A stretch of 64,000 bases of DNA from positions 228,614 to 292,613 of the forward strand of contig NZ_JANZXN010000015.1 of assembly GCF_025629245.1 (NCBI RefSeq), given 5' to 3'. Below are positions 51,264 to 60,927 of the stretch, one piece after another; the stretch's first letter is position 1, and the number at the start of each line of letters is the position of its first letter. Position numbers and translations under genes: made by a program. Below the pieces are notes generated by a model, which did not search any database, was not told the DNA's origin, and saw only the letters and a program-made list of their open reading frames with translations. This DNA is from Natronobiforma cellulositropha (GTDB taxonomy: Archaea > Halobacteriota > Halobacteria > Halobacteriales > Natrialbaceae).

Positions 51264-54170
51264 ATGGTCGGAAATACAGGCATCCGGAACGAACTGTACC
51301 GGTTGTACGAACACTACGTGGGAGAGCCGGATTCGGCGAAGGACGTCTACGGCTACTGGCTGTTCATCGTCGGCTACGTCGTGGGGGCGGCGGGCATCTT
51401 CGCGTTCATCGTCGGCTACGCTGGCGACATCGACTCGCTGATGTTGATCCGCATCTCTGGCGTGATGGCCGCGTCGGGACTCTCCGTCTTGCTGTTCGGT
51501 ATCGTCCTCATGCTGCCGGTCAGAAAGCGCGGGATTCAGGCGAGTGCGGTCGGACTGGTCATCGCACTCGTCGGCGTCGGCTTCTTCGCGGCGGTCTATC
51601 CGAGTGACTGGTACGAACACGGCGCCGACTACAGCGTCGAGGTGACGGCCGTCTACGCGACCGGTATCGCGATCATCGCTGGCGTGACCGCACTGGTGCC
51701 GATCATCACCGGCCAGAAAGGCAAGTTCGTCGAGGAGGAGGGCGTGACCGACGAGCCGGCGATTCTCACCGGAGACTCGCTCGAGGCCGCCCAGTTCGCC
51801 GTCTTCCGCGACGAAGCGGGCGACTGGAAGTGGCACATCTTACACCTCGAGGCGCTCGCCGCCAGTGAGGGCTCGACGATCAACCGTCCCGAGACCGAAG
51901 CGAGCATCGAGCGGGTCAAATCACAGATCGGCTCTGCCGGGCTGATGGAGCTGACGACCTCCGCGTTCCGCCTCTACGAGGACCGCGAGGGGACCTGGCA
52001 GTGGACGCTCGTGCGCGACGACGGCAGCGTCGTCGGTGCGTGCGCCCAGCACTTCCCCGACCGCGACGGGGCGGAGCAGTCGGTGAGCTTCCTCAAAGAC
52101 CGCGGTCCCGACGCGGACGTCATCGAAATCGATGGGGCGGCGTTCACCTACGTCGAAGAGCGCGACGAGTGGTACTGGCAGCTGCTCGACGACGACCGCC
52201 TGCCGCTGGCCTCGAGTGAGACCGGCTACTTCACTCAGAGCGACGCCGAAGAAGCCGCCCAGCGGTTCGCGGCGCGATTCGACCAGGCGCGGTTGCTCGA
52301 CCTCGGCTCCGTCGGCGTCGAGCTGCGCGAGCGCGACGACGGCGGCGAGAGCTGGTGGTTCTGGCGGTTCGTCGACGAACACGACGAGGTGTTCGCCGAG
52401 AGTTCCGACGAGTTCCCCTCGCGCAGAGACGCCGAGGAGGCGGTCGAAGCGCTGTTGCCCGAACTCGAGTCTGCCTCGATCACCGTCGCCGGTGAGCCGA
52501 CGTACGAACTGTATCAGGTCGGCGAGCGCTGGTCGTGGCGGCTCATCGACGAGACCGAACACCGTATCGCCGAGATTCCGGGTGCGGTCGAGAACGAATC
52601 CACGGCGAACGAGGGCGTCGGCAAGTTCCGTAGCCACGCGGAGGCAGCGGACGTCGTCGAGATCGAAGACGCCGAGTACGAGATCTATCCGACCGAGCCA
52701 ATCGGCGAGAGCGGCCTGCCGGTCACCGCCGACGACGACGAGGCGGATTCCGAACCGACGCCCGTCCACGACGGCGGCGTCGAGACGGAGGAGCCTGCCG
52801 AACCGACGACCGACTGGAACTGGCGACTCGTCACCGAGGACCGGGAGGTCGTCGCCGCGAGCAACGAACCCCACGACGACCCCGAGACCGCGACCGAAGC
52901 GATCGACCGCGTCCGCGAACAGGCTCGAGAGGCGGACCTGATCGAGTTCGAGAACGCCGCGTTCCAGGTCTACGAGGCCGACTCCGGCGAGTGGCGCTGG
53001 CGGCTCATCGACGAAGACGGCAACGTCCTCGCCGACAGCGGCGAAGAACACACCAGCCGCGGTGACGCCGCCCAGGCGATGATGACGCTCAAAGAGCAGG
53101 CACCCGACGCCGAACTGCTCGAGATCGACACCGCGGCGTTCGAACTGTTCGTCGACGAGGACGGCGAGTGGGGCTGGCGACTCATCGACGAGGGCGGGAA
53201 ACTCGTCGCCGAGGATCCGGCGACACACCCGACGCGCGCCGCGGCGAAGGCGGCGATGGACCGACTGCTCGAGCACTTAGAGTCCGACGTGCGGACGATG
53301 GACCGGGCGATCTTCCAGACGATCGCTGAGGAGGCCTGGCACTGGCAGTTCGTTCTCCCCTCCGGCGAGGTCGTCGCCGTCGACGCCGAGGCACACGCGA
53401 CGCGTGACGAACTGGTCGAGTCGATTCCGGCGATCAAGGGGGCCGCGAGTGCGGGCCGAAGCTACACCATCGGCGACGTCGCCGTGCAACTGTACGGTAC
53501 GGGTGAGTGGGGCTTCCGCCTGCTAGACCGCGACCGCGAGCTGCTCGCCGACTCGACGGTCACCTACGCCGACCGCGCCTCGGCGATGACCGCCGCCCAG
53601 CGCCTCGAGCGAAACGTCGCCGACGCGCCGGTGTTCAGCATCGAGGACGCGGCGATCCGGCTGACCTCGAGTGGTGGCTGGGGCTGGGAACTCGTCGACC
53701 GCGACCGCGAGGTGCTCGCGGGGTCGGTCGAAGCCGAACCGACGAAGGAGAACGCGATCGCCGCCGTCGAGGAGATCAGACGGCTGGCACCGCTCGCCGG
53801 CCGCGTCGACTTCGACGTCGCCTCGTTCGAACTGTTCGCCGAGGAAGAAGACTGCTGGCGCTGGCGGCTCATCGACGAGGACGGACGCACCGTGGCGACG
53901 GGTGCCGAGGAGTACGCCTCGAGCGACCGTGCCAACCAGGCGCTTGCGGGCGTGCGTGAGCTAATCGGCGAGGCGAGCATCCTCGAGATCGACAGCGTCT
54001 CGTTCGAACTCCACGCCGCCGAGGGTGGCTGGAAGTGGTCGCTCGTCGATAAGTACGGCGTGCAGATGTCCGAGAGCACGCAGGTCTACGAGACGCGAAC
54101 GGCCGCCCGCGAGGCGATGAACGCCGTGAAGGCACACGCGCCCGACGGCTGGATCACCTTCACCGAGTAG
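51264..54170 (+). CDS. Giant membrane protein with about 13 DUF1508-like repeats
   Basis: The 968-residue protein starts with four helices (about 28-50, 57-82, 90-110, 127-150). From about residue 165 it carries some 13 repeats of 60-75 residues, each with a W-x-W-x-hydrophobic strand pair and a downstream A-x-x-A helix: examples are EGTWQWTLVRDDGS, RDEWYWQLLDDDR, SGEWRWRLIDEDGN, DGEWGWRLIDEGGK, EDCWRWRLIDEDGR. This is the pattern of the DUF1508/YegP/HVO_2922 fold. The tandem array would form a long acidic cytoplasmic or external rod. Its function is unknown. Confidence 0.9.
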   Translation: MVGNTGIRNELYRLYEHYVGEPDSAKDVYGYWLFIVGYVVGAAGIFAFIVGYAGDIDSLMLIRISGVMAASGLSVLLFGIVLMLPVRKRGIQASAVGLVIALVGVGFFAAVYPSDWYEHGADYSVEVTAVYATGIAIIAGVTALVPIITGQKGKFVEEEGVTDEPAILTGDSLEAAQFAVFRDEAGDWKWHILHLEALAASEGSTINRPETEASIERVKSQIGSAGLMELTTSAFRLYEDREGTWQWTLVRDDGSVVGACAQHFPDRDGAEQSVSFLKDRGPDADVIEIDGAAFTYVEERDEWYWQLLDDDRLPLASSETGYFTQSDAEEAAQRFAARFDQARLLDLGSVGVELRERDDGGESWWFWRFVDEHDEVFAESSDEFPSRRDAEEAVEALLPELESASITVAGEPTYELYQVGERWSWRLIDETEHRIAEIPGAVENESTANEGVGKFRSHAEAADVVEIEDAEYEIYPTEPIGESGLPVTADDDEADSEPTPVHDGGVETEEPAEPTTDWNWRLVTEDREVVAASNEPHDDPETATEAIDRVREQAREADLIEFENAAFQVYEADSGEWRWRLIDEDGNVLADSGEEHTSRGDAAQAMMTLKEQAPDAELLEIDTAAFELFVDEDGEWGWRLIDEGGKLVAEDPATHPTRAAAKAAMDRLLEHLESDVRTMDRAIFQTIAEEAWHWQFVLPSGEVVAVDAEAHATRDELVESIPAIKGAASAGRSYTIGDVAVQLYGTGEWGFRLLDRDRELLADSTVTYADRASAMTAAQRLERNVADAPVFSIEDAAIRLTSSGGWGWELVDRDREVLAGSVEAEPTKENAIAAVEEIRRLAPLAGRVDFDVASFELFAEEEDCWRWRLIDEDGRTVATGAEEYASSDRANQALAGVRELIGEASILEIDSVSFELHAAEGGWKWSLVDKYGVQMSESTQVYETRTAAREAMNAVKAHAPDGWITFTE

Positions 54171-54189
54171 ACCGGGTTCCCGGTTCGAC

Positions 54190-54198
54190 CAGCTTTTT
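54190..54198 (+). terminator. T-tract terminator
   Basis: GCTTTTTTC follows the stop of the repeat protein by 20 bp. A second run of six T occurs at about 54234-54240. Archaeal termination uses such tracts. Confidence 0.45.
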
Positions 54199-54269
54199 TC
54201 GGCACGTCGACCCACGGCGAGTGAACCGAGAGTGTTTTTTCGTCTCTCACTCGAGTGCTCACCTGAGAG

Positions 54270-55019
54270 ATGGACCGAGAGACGGATATTCCGGAGAGTC
54301 ACCCACGGTACGAGTCGCTGCTGACGCGCCACCGGATCGAGGCGGGCGTCGAGAAGGGGATCACGAGCAAACAGGGGCTGATCGCCCAGGGGCGCGGCGA
54401 GGCGTTCGACTACCTGTTGGGTGAGGAGACGACCGAGAGCGCCGATGGTGCCGCCCGCGCCGCGGCGGCCCACCTCCTGCTGGCCGAGCGGCCGGTGCTC
54501 TCGATCAACGGCAACGTCGCCGCGCTGGTACCCGGAGAAGTCGTCGACCTCGCCAACGCCGTCGACGCAGCGCTCGAGGTCAACCTGTTCAATCGGACGG
54601 AGGCACGCATGGAAGCGATCGCCGAGCACTTACGCGAGCACGGAGCGACCGCGGTGAAGGGGCTGGCGGGAGACGGTGAGATTCCCGGACTCGAGCACGC
54701 GCGTGGGACCGTCGACGCGGACGGGATCTACGCGGCCGACGTCGTGCTCGTTCCGCTCGAGGACGGCGACCGTGCGCAGGCGCTCGCGGAGATGGGGAAA
54801 GTCGAAATTGTCATCGATCTGAACCCGGCGTCGCGCTCGCCACAGGTGGCGGACGTGCCCATCGTCGACAACGTGATGCGAGCGGTTCCGAACATCACGG
54901 CGCACGCGCAGACACTCGAGGGGACCGAGCGGGAGTCGCTCGAGCGCATCGTCGCCGAGTTCGACGCGGACGAGGCGCTCGAACGGGCCGAGACACGGAT
55001 CCGAACCGGCCGGTTCTGA
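54270..55019 (+). CDS. 4-phosphopantoate--beta-alanine ligase
   Basis: The 249-residue protein matches archaeal phosphopantothenate synthetase, which joins phosphopantoate and beta-alanine with ATP in coenzyme A synthesis (replacing PanC). Family motifs are SHPRYESLLTRHRIEAGVEK, GLIAQGRGEAFDYLLGE, VLSINGNVAALVPGEVVDLA and ALEVNLFNRTEARM. It probably works with pantoate kinase, encoded elsewhere. Confidence 0.92.
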   Translation: MDRETDIPESHPRYESLLTRHRIEAGVEKGITSKQGLIAQGRGEAFDYLLGEETTESADGAARAAAAHLLLAERPVLSINGNVAALVPGEVVDLANAVDAALEVNLFNRTEARMEAIAEHLREHGATAVKGLAGDGEIPGLEHARGTVDADGIYAADVVLVPLEDGDRAQALAEMGKVEIVIDLNPASRSPQVADVPIVDNVMRAVPNITAHAQTLEGTERESLERIVAEFDADEALERAETRIRTGRF

Positions 55020-55033
55020 TGGAGACGGGTCGG

Positions 55034-55435
55034 TTACCGATTCGTTCGCTGTGTCCGTTCGCTCTCGAGGCGATGACAGCCGACGACCAGTTGCTCGGGT
55101 ATCTCCTCGACGGTTCGATAGAGGCTATCGAAGACGACGGCCACCTCGTCGAAGTTCGGCCCGCGCCTGGCCCGGAGCGGATCGTCGTCCCAGTGGACGA
55201 AGCCGCCGTCCTCGAGCAGCGGTAGATGCTGGTGTCTGAGACGGACACGCAGTTCTGCAGGGTCCGTCGACAGACCTGGGGAGGTCGCTGCTTCGGGGAG
55301 TGAAATGCAGCCATCCGGTGAGGCGTCGTCGAGCGCGACGAGTAGCTGTCGGCGCGGTTCGGCGGCCAGGGCCTCGAACACCCGGTCCCACCGTAGCGCC
55401 ACGCGTTCGACCGTGTCGAGTGGCTCGATAGTCAT
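55034..55435 (-). CDS. DUF7344-like winged-helix protein
   Basis: The 133-residue protein has a winged-helix layout (VFEALAAEPRRQLLVALDD, then LRVRLRHQHLPLLEDGGFVHW) seen in many haloarchaeal regulators of the DUF7344 type. The targets are unknown. It is convergent with the ligase gene. Confidence 0.85.
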   Translation of the reverse strand: MTIEPLDTVERVALRWDRVFEALAAEPRRQLLVALDDASPDGCISLPEAATSPGLSTDPAELRVRLRHQHLPLLEDGGFVHWDDDPLRARRGPNFDEVAVVFDSLYRTVEEIPEQLVVGCHRLESERTQRTNR

Positions 55436-55509
55436 CGTATGTGACTATTGCTAACAGACTATAATAATTGTGTGAAACACTCCCAGCGTGGCAGGTCGGT
55501 TCGGGGCGG

Positions 55510-57051
55510 TCACCGGGTGAGCCAGGAGACCACTTTTCCGAAGAGCCGTGACTCGAGGAGTTTGCGGATGCCGGGGCTGAACTGGGCGGCCATGCGGGCG
55601 TCGGCGTCGGTGAACGCGTCAGTCGCGATCAGCGAGAGGACGTAGGTGGTGAGGACGACGAGCGGGAGGGTGGCGACGATCAGGACGTCGGAGTCGAGGA
55701 CCAGGACGACGGCCCCACCTGCGGCCGTCGCCGGAATCCCGGAGAGCACCACCTTCGCGAACTCGACGGTGAACAGGTGGACGCGGTCGAGGTAGTACAG
55801 TTCGCCGATGGTGAGGAGACCGACGAGGACGAGAGCACTGGCGGAGCCGATCGCCGCGCCCTCGATGCCGTAGATGGGGATCAGGAGAAACGAGAGGACG
55901 AAGTTCGCACCGAAGAGGACGAGCGTGTTGACGAAGACGATACGCGCGTAGCCCATCCCCTGTAAGAGCGTACTGTCCGGCCCGCCGAAGGTGACGTTGA
56001 ACAGAAACGCCACGCAGAGCAGCGCGACGACGGTGCTCGCGGCCGCGTACTGTGGAGTGTAAAACACCGAGAGGAACGACGCCGCGCCGAGCGAGAGCGT
56101 GATGGCGATCGGCAGGGTGAAGCCGGCGATCCAGCGGGCAGCGACGCGAAAGCGCTGTTCGACGAGGTCGGTGTCGTCTCTCGTCTCCGCGATGAGCGGC
56201 TTGAACACCGGGGCGAGCGAGTTGAAGATGATCAGGAGTGCCGAGCCGACCATGTAGCCGACCCGGTAGATGCCGACGTCGTCGGACTCGAGGAAGAAGC
56301 CGAGGATGAAGTAGTCGACGTGGCCCATGAGGACGAAGACGACGCTCGTCATCGCCAGCGGGACGGAGTAGGTGAGCAGCGGCCACGCGGGGACGAACTC
56401 GGTGTCGACGGTGAGCAGCGGCCACGCTTTGTAGAGGAAGACGGCCGTGCCGACACTGATGGCGACGAACAGGCCGACGATGTAGCCGCCGATGAGACCG
56501 AGCAGTCCGAAGCCGACGAGCAAGAGGACGATAGTGGCCGTAAACCGGACGATCGGCCGGACGAGATCACGCATGATCACCCGGTACTGGAGCTTCTTGA
56601 TGCTGTAGTAGGACGTCAGGAGCACGTTGTAGATAGCGAGCATCGGGATGGTGACGCTCAACAGCAGGAGGGCGATCTGGAGCGATGGCTCGTTGAAGAA
56701 CGACCCGACGAACGCGGCGCTGTAAGCGAGGGTGGCTGCGACGAGCGTCGACGTCACCAGCACGGTCGCAGTCACCTGGACGATCACGCCCTTGGCCTTG
56801 CCGTGGTCGCCGTCGTCGAGGTACTGGGGAACGAAGTAGTCGATCGCCAGCGGCAAGCCGAGGTTCGCGAACACCTGCATGAAGAGGATAATCGACGTCG
56901 CCAGCACGAACAGGCCGTAGATCGACGGGCTGACGTACCGCGTGATCACCATGACGATCGCGAAGCCGAGGACACCGTTGATGACGTTTCCGGCGAACGT
57001 GATGCTCCCCTGCTTCGCCAGCACGGAGACGCCGTCGTCGTGATCTGTCAT
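55510..57051 (-). CDS. Flippase-like polysaccharide transporter
   Basis: The 513-residue MVF/Wzx family protein has about 14 helices, starting with VLAKQGSITFAGNVINGVLG and including GLFVLATSIILFMQVFANLG and FVLMGHVDYFILGFFLESDD. It would flip lipid-linked oligosaccharides, as AglR is proposed to do in Haloferax. No glycosyltransferase genes are adjacent. Confidence 0.92.
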   Translation of the reverse strand: MTDHDDGVSVLAKQGSITFAGNVINGVLGFAIVMVITRYVSPSIYGLFVLATSIILFMQVFANLGLPLAIDYFVPQYLDDGDHGKAKGVIVQVTATVLVTSTLVAATLAYSAAFVGSFFNEPSLQIALLLLSVTIPMLAIYNVLLTSYYSIKKLQYRVIMRDLVRPIVRFTATIVLLLVGFGLLGLIGGYIVGLFVAISVGTAVFLYKAWPLLTVDTEFVPAWPLLTYSVPLAMTSVVFVLMGHVDYFILGFFLESDDVGIYRVGYMVGSALLIIFNSLAPVFKPLIAETRDDTDLVEQRFRVAARWIAGFTLPIAITLSLGAASFLSVFYTPQYAAASTVVALLCVAFLFNVTFGGPDSTLLQGMGYARIVFVNTLVLFGANFVLSFLLIPIYGIEGAAIGSASALVLVGLLTIGELYYLDRVHLFTVEFAKVVLSGIPATAAGGAVVLVLDSDVLIVATLPLVVLTTYVLSLIATDAFTDADARMAAQFSPGIRKLLESRLFGKVVSWLTR

Positions 57052-57163
57052 GCCAAGTGTGTCGGTTCCGACCCCCTTCCCGGTCCGTCTCTCTCGTCCC
57101 GTCCGGAGCCACCTGGTCTCTCGCGCTGTGTCAGCTCGTGGCCAGTATCCGACGCTCCCTCCC

Positions 57164-57547
57164 TCACACGGCGGTGATGACCTCGAGTTCGTACGCGTCG
57201 ACCGCAGCGGCGCGCTCGCCGAAGTCGGGGAACTCGATCTCGAAGTGCCACTCCTCGTCTTCGGTCACTTCCGGGACGTTCTCGATGACGCGCTCGAGTT
57301 CCTCGTCCTCGTCGTCGTAGAAGGTCGCCCGGATCTCGACCAGGCTCAGTTCCCGCTCCCCGATGTTCCGGGCGACACCCCAGACGTAGACGCGTTCGTC
57401 TTCGGTCCCCGGATTGTCCCGCACGAGTTCGTCGTAGACGATCCGTACGTCCCGGGGTTCGGTGATCTCCTCTCCGTTCTCCTCGAGGACGTCGAGACAA
57501 CCCGCGGTCGCCGCGACGGCGCAGACGAGGAACGCGCGCCGATACAT
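57164..57547 (-). CDS. FxLYD-type lipoprotein
   Basis: The 127-residue product has a lipoprotein signal (RRAFLVCAVAATAGC) and a beta-sandwich domain with the FxLYD pattern (VWGVARNIGERELSLVEIRA, then FYDDEDEELERVIENVPEV). It is acidic and surface-anchored. Its role is unknown. The ATG at 57547 places the signal at the N-terminus. The next 57548-57880 has no accepted gene. Confidence 0.82.
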   Translation of the reverse strand: MYRRAFLVCAVAATAGCLDVLEENGEEITEPRDVRIVYDELVRDNPGTEDERVYVWGVARNIGERELSLVEIRATFYDDEDEELERVIENVPEVTEDEEWHFEIEFPDFGERAAAVDAYELEVITAV

Positions 57548-57880
57548 TCGCAGTGATCCGTTGGACTGGCCGACTCTTGAGCGTTCGGGCGTCACCACGG
57601 CGGGTGTGGCGGTTCATCGCCACCGACACCCGGGAGCGCCGCTCGCAGTGGTCGGTCGCTCACACGGCGAGTTCGTCCGTCCCGGCCGACGCCGTCGCTC
57701 TCGAGCGACCGGCTCTCGCCCCTCGAGTGCGGTCATCGTTCTCACTCATCGGCGAGTCGACCATCTACTTTTCCACTCTGGATCCGCCGGTTTCGGCGAG
57801 TTTCAGCCTCGAGAGAGCGTATCTCGATCACGGGCGAGACACGACACCTTTTTCAACATTCAGTGGTATTACTCGGTTGT

Positions 57881-58807
57881 ATGAGCGAGTTCGAGAAGTT
57901 CAGCGACGTCGGTGAAGCGGACGTAACGCGTGCGATTGGCCAGGAGTGGACCGAGGAGTTCATGGATTTCTCCGATTCGGACGTCATCATCATCGGTGGC
58001 GGCCCGTCGGGGCTGATGGCCGCGAAGGAACTTGCCGAGCGCGACGTGAAGACGATGGTCGTCGAGAAGAACAACTACCTCGGGGGTGGTTTCTGGCTCG
58101 GCGGCTTCCTCATGAACAAGGTCACCGTCCGGAGTCCCGCCCAGGAGGTCCTCGAAGACCTCGACGTCGACTTCAAGCAGTCTCGAGACAGCGAGGGACT
58201 GTACGTCGCGAACGGTCCCCACGCCTGTTCGGCGCTGATCAAAGCCGCCTGTGACGCGGGCGCGAAGATGCAGAACATGACCGAGTTCACGGACATCGTC
58301 ATCCGCGAGGACCACCGCGTCGCGGGAATCGTGATGAACTGGACGCCGGTCCACGCCCTCCCACGCGAGATCACCTGCGTCGACCCCATCGCCGTCGAGT
58401 CCAAACTCGTCATCGACGCGACCGGCCACGACGCGATGGCGATCAACAAACTCGACGAACGCGGCGTACTCGACGCCCCGGGAATCAAGGCCGCGCGCGA
58501 ACGCGGGCAGGTCATGGACAAGACCGGCGGCGACACCTACGGCGCACCCGGCCACGACTCGCCCGGCCACGACTCGATGTGGGTCGGCCGCTCGGAGGAC
58601 GCCGTCGTCGAACACACCGGTCTCGTCCACGACGGCCTGTTAGCCTCCGGGATGGCCGTCGCCACTGCCTACGGTCTCCCGCGCATGGGTCCCACCTTCG
58701 GTGCCATGCTCATCTCCGGCAAACGCGTCGCCCAGGTCGCCCTCGACGAACTCGGCGTCGACGCACCCGACGTCGAACTCTCGAGTCGCGTTCCCGCTGA
58801 CGACTGA
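57881..58807 (+). CDS. thi4: Thiazole synthase Thi4, Cys-dependent type
   Basis: The 308-residue protein makes the thiamine thiazole phosphate from NAD and glycine. It has the FAD/NAD motif [19 protein letters not shown] (35-53), [17 protein letters not shown] and C166 in [14 protein letters not shown]. This Cys position matches the sulfur donor of yeast and Haloferax Thi4, so each molecule is probably a single-turnover (suicide) enzyme. Methanogen Thi4 has His there and uses sulfide. A ThiR-type regulator lies 4 kb downstream. Confidence 0.95.
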   Translation: MSEFEKFSDVGEADVTRAIGQEWTEEFMDFSDSDVIIIGGGPSGLMAAKELAERDVKTMVVEKNNYLGGGFWLGGFLMNKVTVRSPAQEVLEDLDVDFKQSRDSEGLYVANGPHACSALIKAACDAGAKMQNMTEFTDIVIREDHRVAGIVMNWTPVHALPREITCVDPIAVESKLVIDATGHDAMAINKLDERGVLDAPGIKAARERGQVMDKTGGDTYGAPGHDSPGHDSMWVGRSEDAVVEHTGLVHDGLLASGMAVATAYGLPRMGPTFGAMLISGKRVAQVALDELGVDAPDVELSSRVPADD

Positions 58808-58853
58808 GGTCTCACCACTGCGACAGACACGCACACTGCTTTTTGGGCCACGA

Positions 58854-60749
58854 TCACCGCGAGCGGTCGCTCGCTGCCGGCGAGACGACACTCGAATCGG
58901 TCACGGCCCCGACTGGCGTCCCCACTCCACGCGCCTCACCCGCCGACCCGTTGCCGAGGCTACTGCCGTCGCCGTCACCCGAGTGAGGCGGGCGGACGTT
59001 CGCGATCTCGAAGCGAGCACCGCCGTCGTCGCTCTCGGTGACCGAGACGCTCCAGCCGTGAGCGGTAGCGACCGAGGCGACGATCGAGAGCCCCAGGCCC
59101 GTTCCATCCGCTGACGTGTAGCCGTACTCGAAGACTCGGTCACCGACCTCCGGATCGATCCCCGGCCCGTCGTCGGCGACAGCGAACCCCGTTCCCGACT
59201 CGAGTGGCTCGACGCGGACCGTCTCCGCGCCGTGGTCGGCGGCGTTGCGAAAGAGGTTCTCGAGCAGCGTTCTGGTGCGCGAGGGATCGGCACGAATCCG
59301 GTGTCCCGGCTCGATCGCGTTCTCGAAGACGACCGTACGCGTGTCACTCGTCAGCCACGCCTCCTCGACGACGTGGACGAGCGAGACGCGCTCGAGTTCG
59401 TCGATCGTCTCACCCTCTCTGGCGAGCGTCAACAGGTCGTCGATCGTCTCCTCGATGCGCTCGAGTGCGGCAGTGGCGTCGGTCAGGTGCTCGAGGTCGC
59501 CCGTCTCGCGTGTGAGTTCGACGTAGCCGCTCGCGACCGACACCGGATTTCGCAGGTCGTGTGAGAGCGCGCTCGCGAAGCGCTCGAGTTGCTCGGTCTT
59601 GTGTTCTAACTCGAGGGCGTGGCGCTCGAGGTCGGTCACGTCGCGCATGATGAGCGCGTAGCCGCGGGGTTCGCCGCGGCTCGAGACCTCGGAGACACTG
59701 ATCCGGAGAGTGCGAGCCGAGTCGTGCGTCGAGACGCGGATCGCGTCCGCGAAGCCGGTCGCTCCGTTCCGGTCGAGTCGTTCGACGACCGCCCCCGTCC
59801 CGCCGCCATCACAGCGAGAGCCATCCGTGGGGGCGAGCAGTTCCGGGTGTGCCGCCTCGAGCGGGTCACCGATGGATTCGTGGAGGGTCGGGAAGAGGTC
59901 GTTCGCCGCCTCGTTGAAGTCGACCAGGATGGTGTTCGTATCGACGACGATGACCGCGTCTTCGATGGACTCGAAGATGGTCTCGTGGGCGAGCGGTGAG
60001 ACGGTGAACAGGCCGGTACGAAAGAGCGCGATAGCCACGAGCACGCCGAAGACACCGCTTCCGTACTGGGTGTAGGGAAACCCCGGTGCGGGCACGAGCG
60101 TCGTGTCGCTGACCCAGGCGCTGGCCCAGATGACCAGGATGCCGACGAGTACCGCTCCCGCCTTCCAGCGTGAGTGTCGCCGCGGGAAGAAAAACTGCTG
60201 TGCGAAGAGGACGAACGCGACCATCGGAAAGAGACCGAGTACGGTGAACACGGCAACCCCGGTCGGGGAAAACTCGTGTGTGACGCGGTCGAACGGCTCG
60301 GTTTCGAACGCGAACCCCGTCGACATGACGCCGAGATACGGGTCCGTCACCCAGAGACCACCCGCGAGGAGTGGACTCGCGACGAGCAGTGCCCAGACCG
60401 GTCTCGTCAGCCAGTAGTCCCGTCCCGTGTAGTAGACGGCGAGGAGGAACCAGACCACCGGCAACAGCAGGCCAATCGAGAACCAGGCTCGGTACCAGAA
60501 CACCTGCCACGCCATCGTCGGCCCCAGAAACTGGACGAGCGTGAGCAGCGCCATCGTCGCGTGGCCGACGAGCAGGACGACCATCGTCGTCCCCGCTCGA
60601 GTCCGAGTCCGCCCGCGGACCCACCACGCCGCGACGAGCGAGACGAGACCAACCAGTAGTAATCCGAATAGGTGAGCACCGTAGAGCACATCCACCTCTC
60701 CCAGGGGAACAGCAATACCTGTTGTGACATCGTCACGCGGGCGAGTCAT
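58854..60749 (-). CDS. Sensor histidine kinase with 7TM input
   Basis: The 631-residue kinase has seven N-terminal helices (about 20-245) of the 7TM sensor type, a PAS domain (ETIFESIEDAVIVVDTNTIL, about 260-380), HisKA with the phospho-acceptor in FASALSHDLRNPVS (about 394) and HATPase_c (LLENLFRNAADHG, VADDGPGIDP, GTGLGLSIVASVA). The C-terminal 40 residues are low complexity. No receiver gene is adjacent, so its partner is unknown. Confidence 0.94.
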   Translation of the reverse strand: MTRPRDDVTTGIAVPLGEVDVLYGAHLFGLLLVGLVSLVAAWWVRGRTRTRAGTTMVVLLVGHATMALLTLVQFLGPTMAWQVFWYRAWFSIGLLLPVVWFLLAVYYTGRDYWLTRPVWALLVASPLLAGGLWVTDPYLGVMSTGFAFETEPFDRVTHEFSPTGVAVFTVLGLFPMVAFVLFAQQFFFPRRHSRWKAGAVLVGILVIWASAWVSDTTLVPAPGFPYTQYGSGVFGVLVAIALFRTGLFTVSPLAHETIFESIEDAVIVVDTNTILVDFNEAANDLFPTLHESIGDPLEAAHPELLAPTDGSRCDGGGTGAVVERLDRNGATGFADAIRVSTHDSARTLRISVSEVSSRGEPRGYALIMRDVTDLERHALELEHKTEQLERFASALSHDLRNPVSVASGYVELTRETGDLEHLTDATAALERIEETIDDLLTLAREGETIDELERVSLVHVVEEAWLTSDTRTVVFENAIEPGHRIRADPSRTRTLLENLFRNAADHGAETVRVEPLESGTGFAVADDGPGIDPEVGDRVFEYGYTSADGTGLGLSIVASVATAHGWSVSVTESDDGGARFEIANVRPPHSGDGDGSSLGNGSAGEARGVGTPVGAVTDSSVVSPAASDRSR

Positions 60750-60784
60750 CTACAGGCTGAGCAGGCTGAGTGCCTCGGGATCGT

Positions 60785-60831
60785 CCGAGAATCTCCGATT
60801 CTCGGGATGACGAGACGCCTTTGGTGTCTCG
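60785..60831. promoter_or_regulatory. Two tandem 21-nt hairpins in a divergent promoter region
   Basis: CCGAGAATC-TCC-GATTCTCGG (60785-60805) and CGAGACGCC-TTT-GGTGTCTCG (60811-60831, one mismatch) lie 5 bp apart. Upstream is a 9-bp direct repeat, CAGGCTGAG twice (60753-60770). All sit between the kinase gene and the next, divergent, gene. Confidence 0.45.
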
Positions 60832-60927
60832 AACCACTGGACCCCGAGGCGGTTCACCGTTTTTTCCGATCTGACTGGCACGGGACCGTAACGCTTTCAC
60901 GCTGTGGTATCACTGATGAATATATCG

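Noticed and set aside
57548..57880. A TPP riboswitch before thi4
   Set aside because: I see no conserved riboswitch core in the interval, and haloarchaea usually use ThiR-type repressors.
57553..57915. A 120-codon plus-strand frame before thi4
   Set aside because: It overlaps the thi4 start out of frame, has poor codon pattern and Ser/Arg-rich shadow composition.
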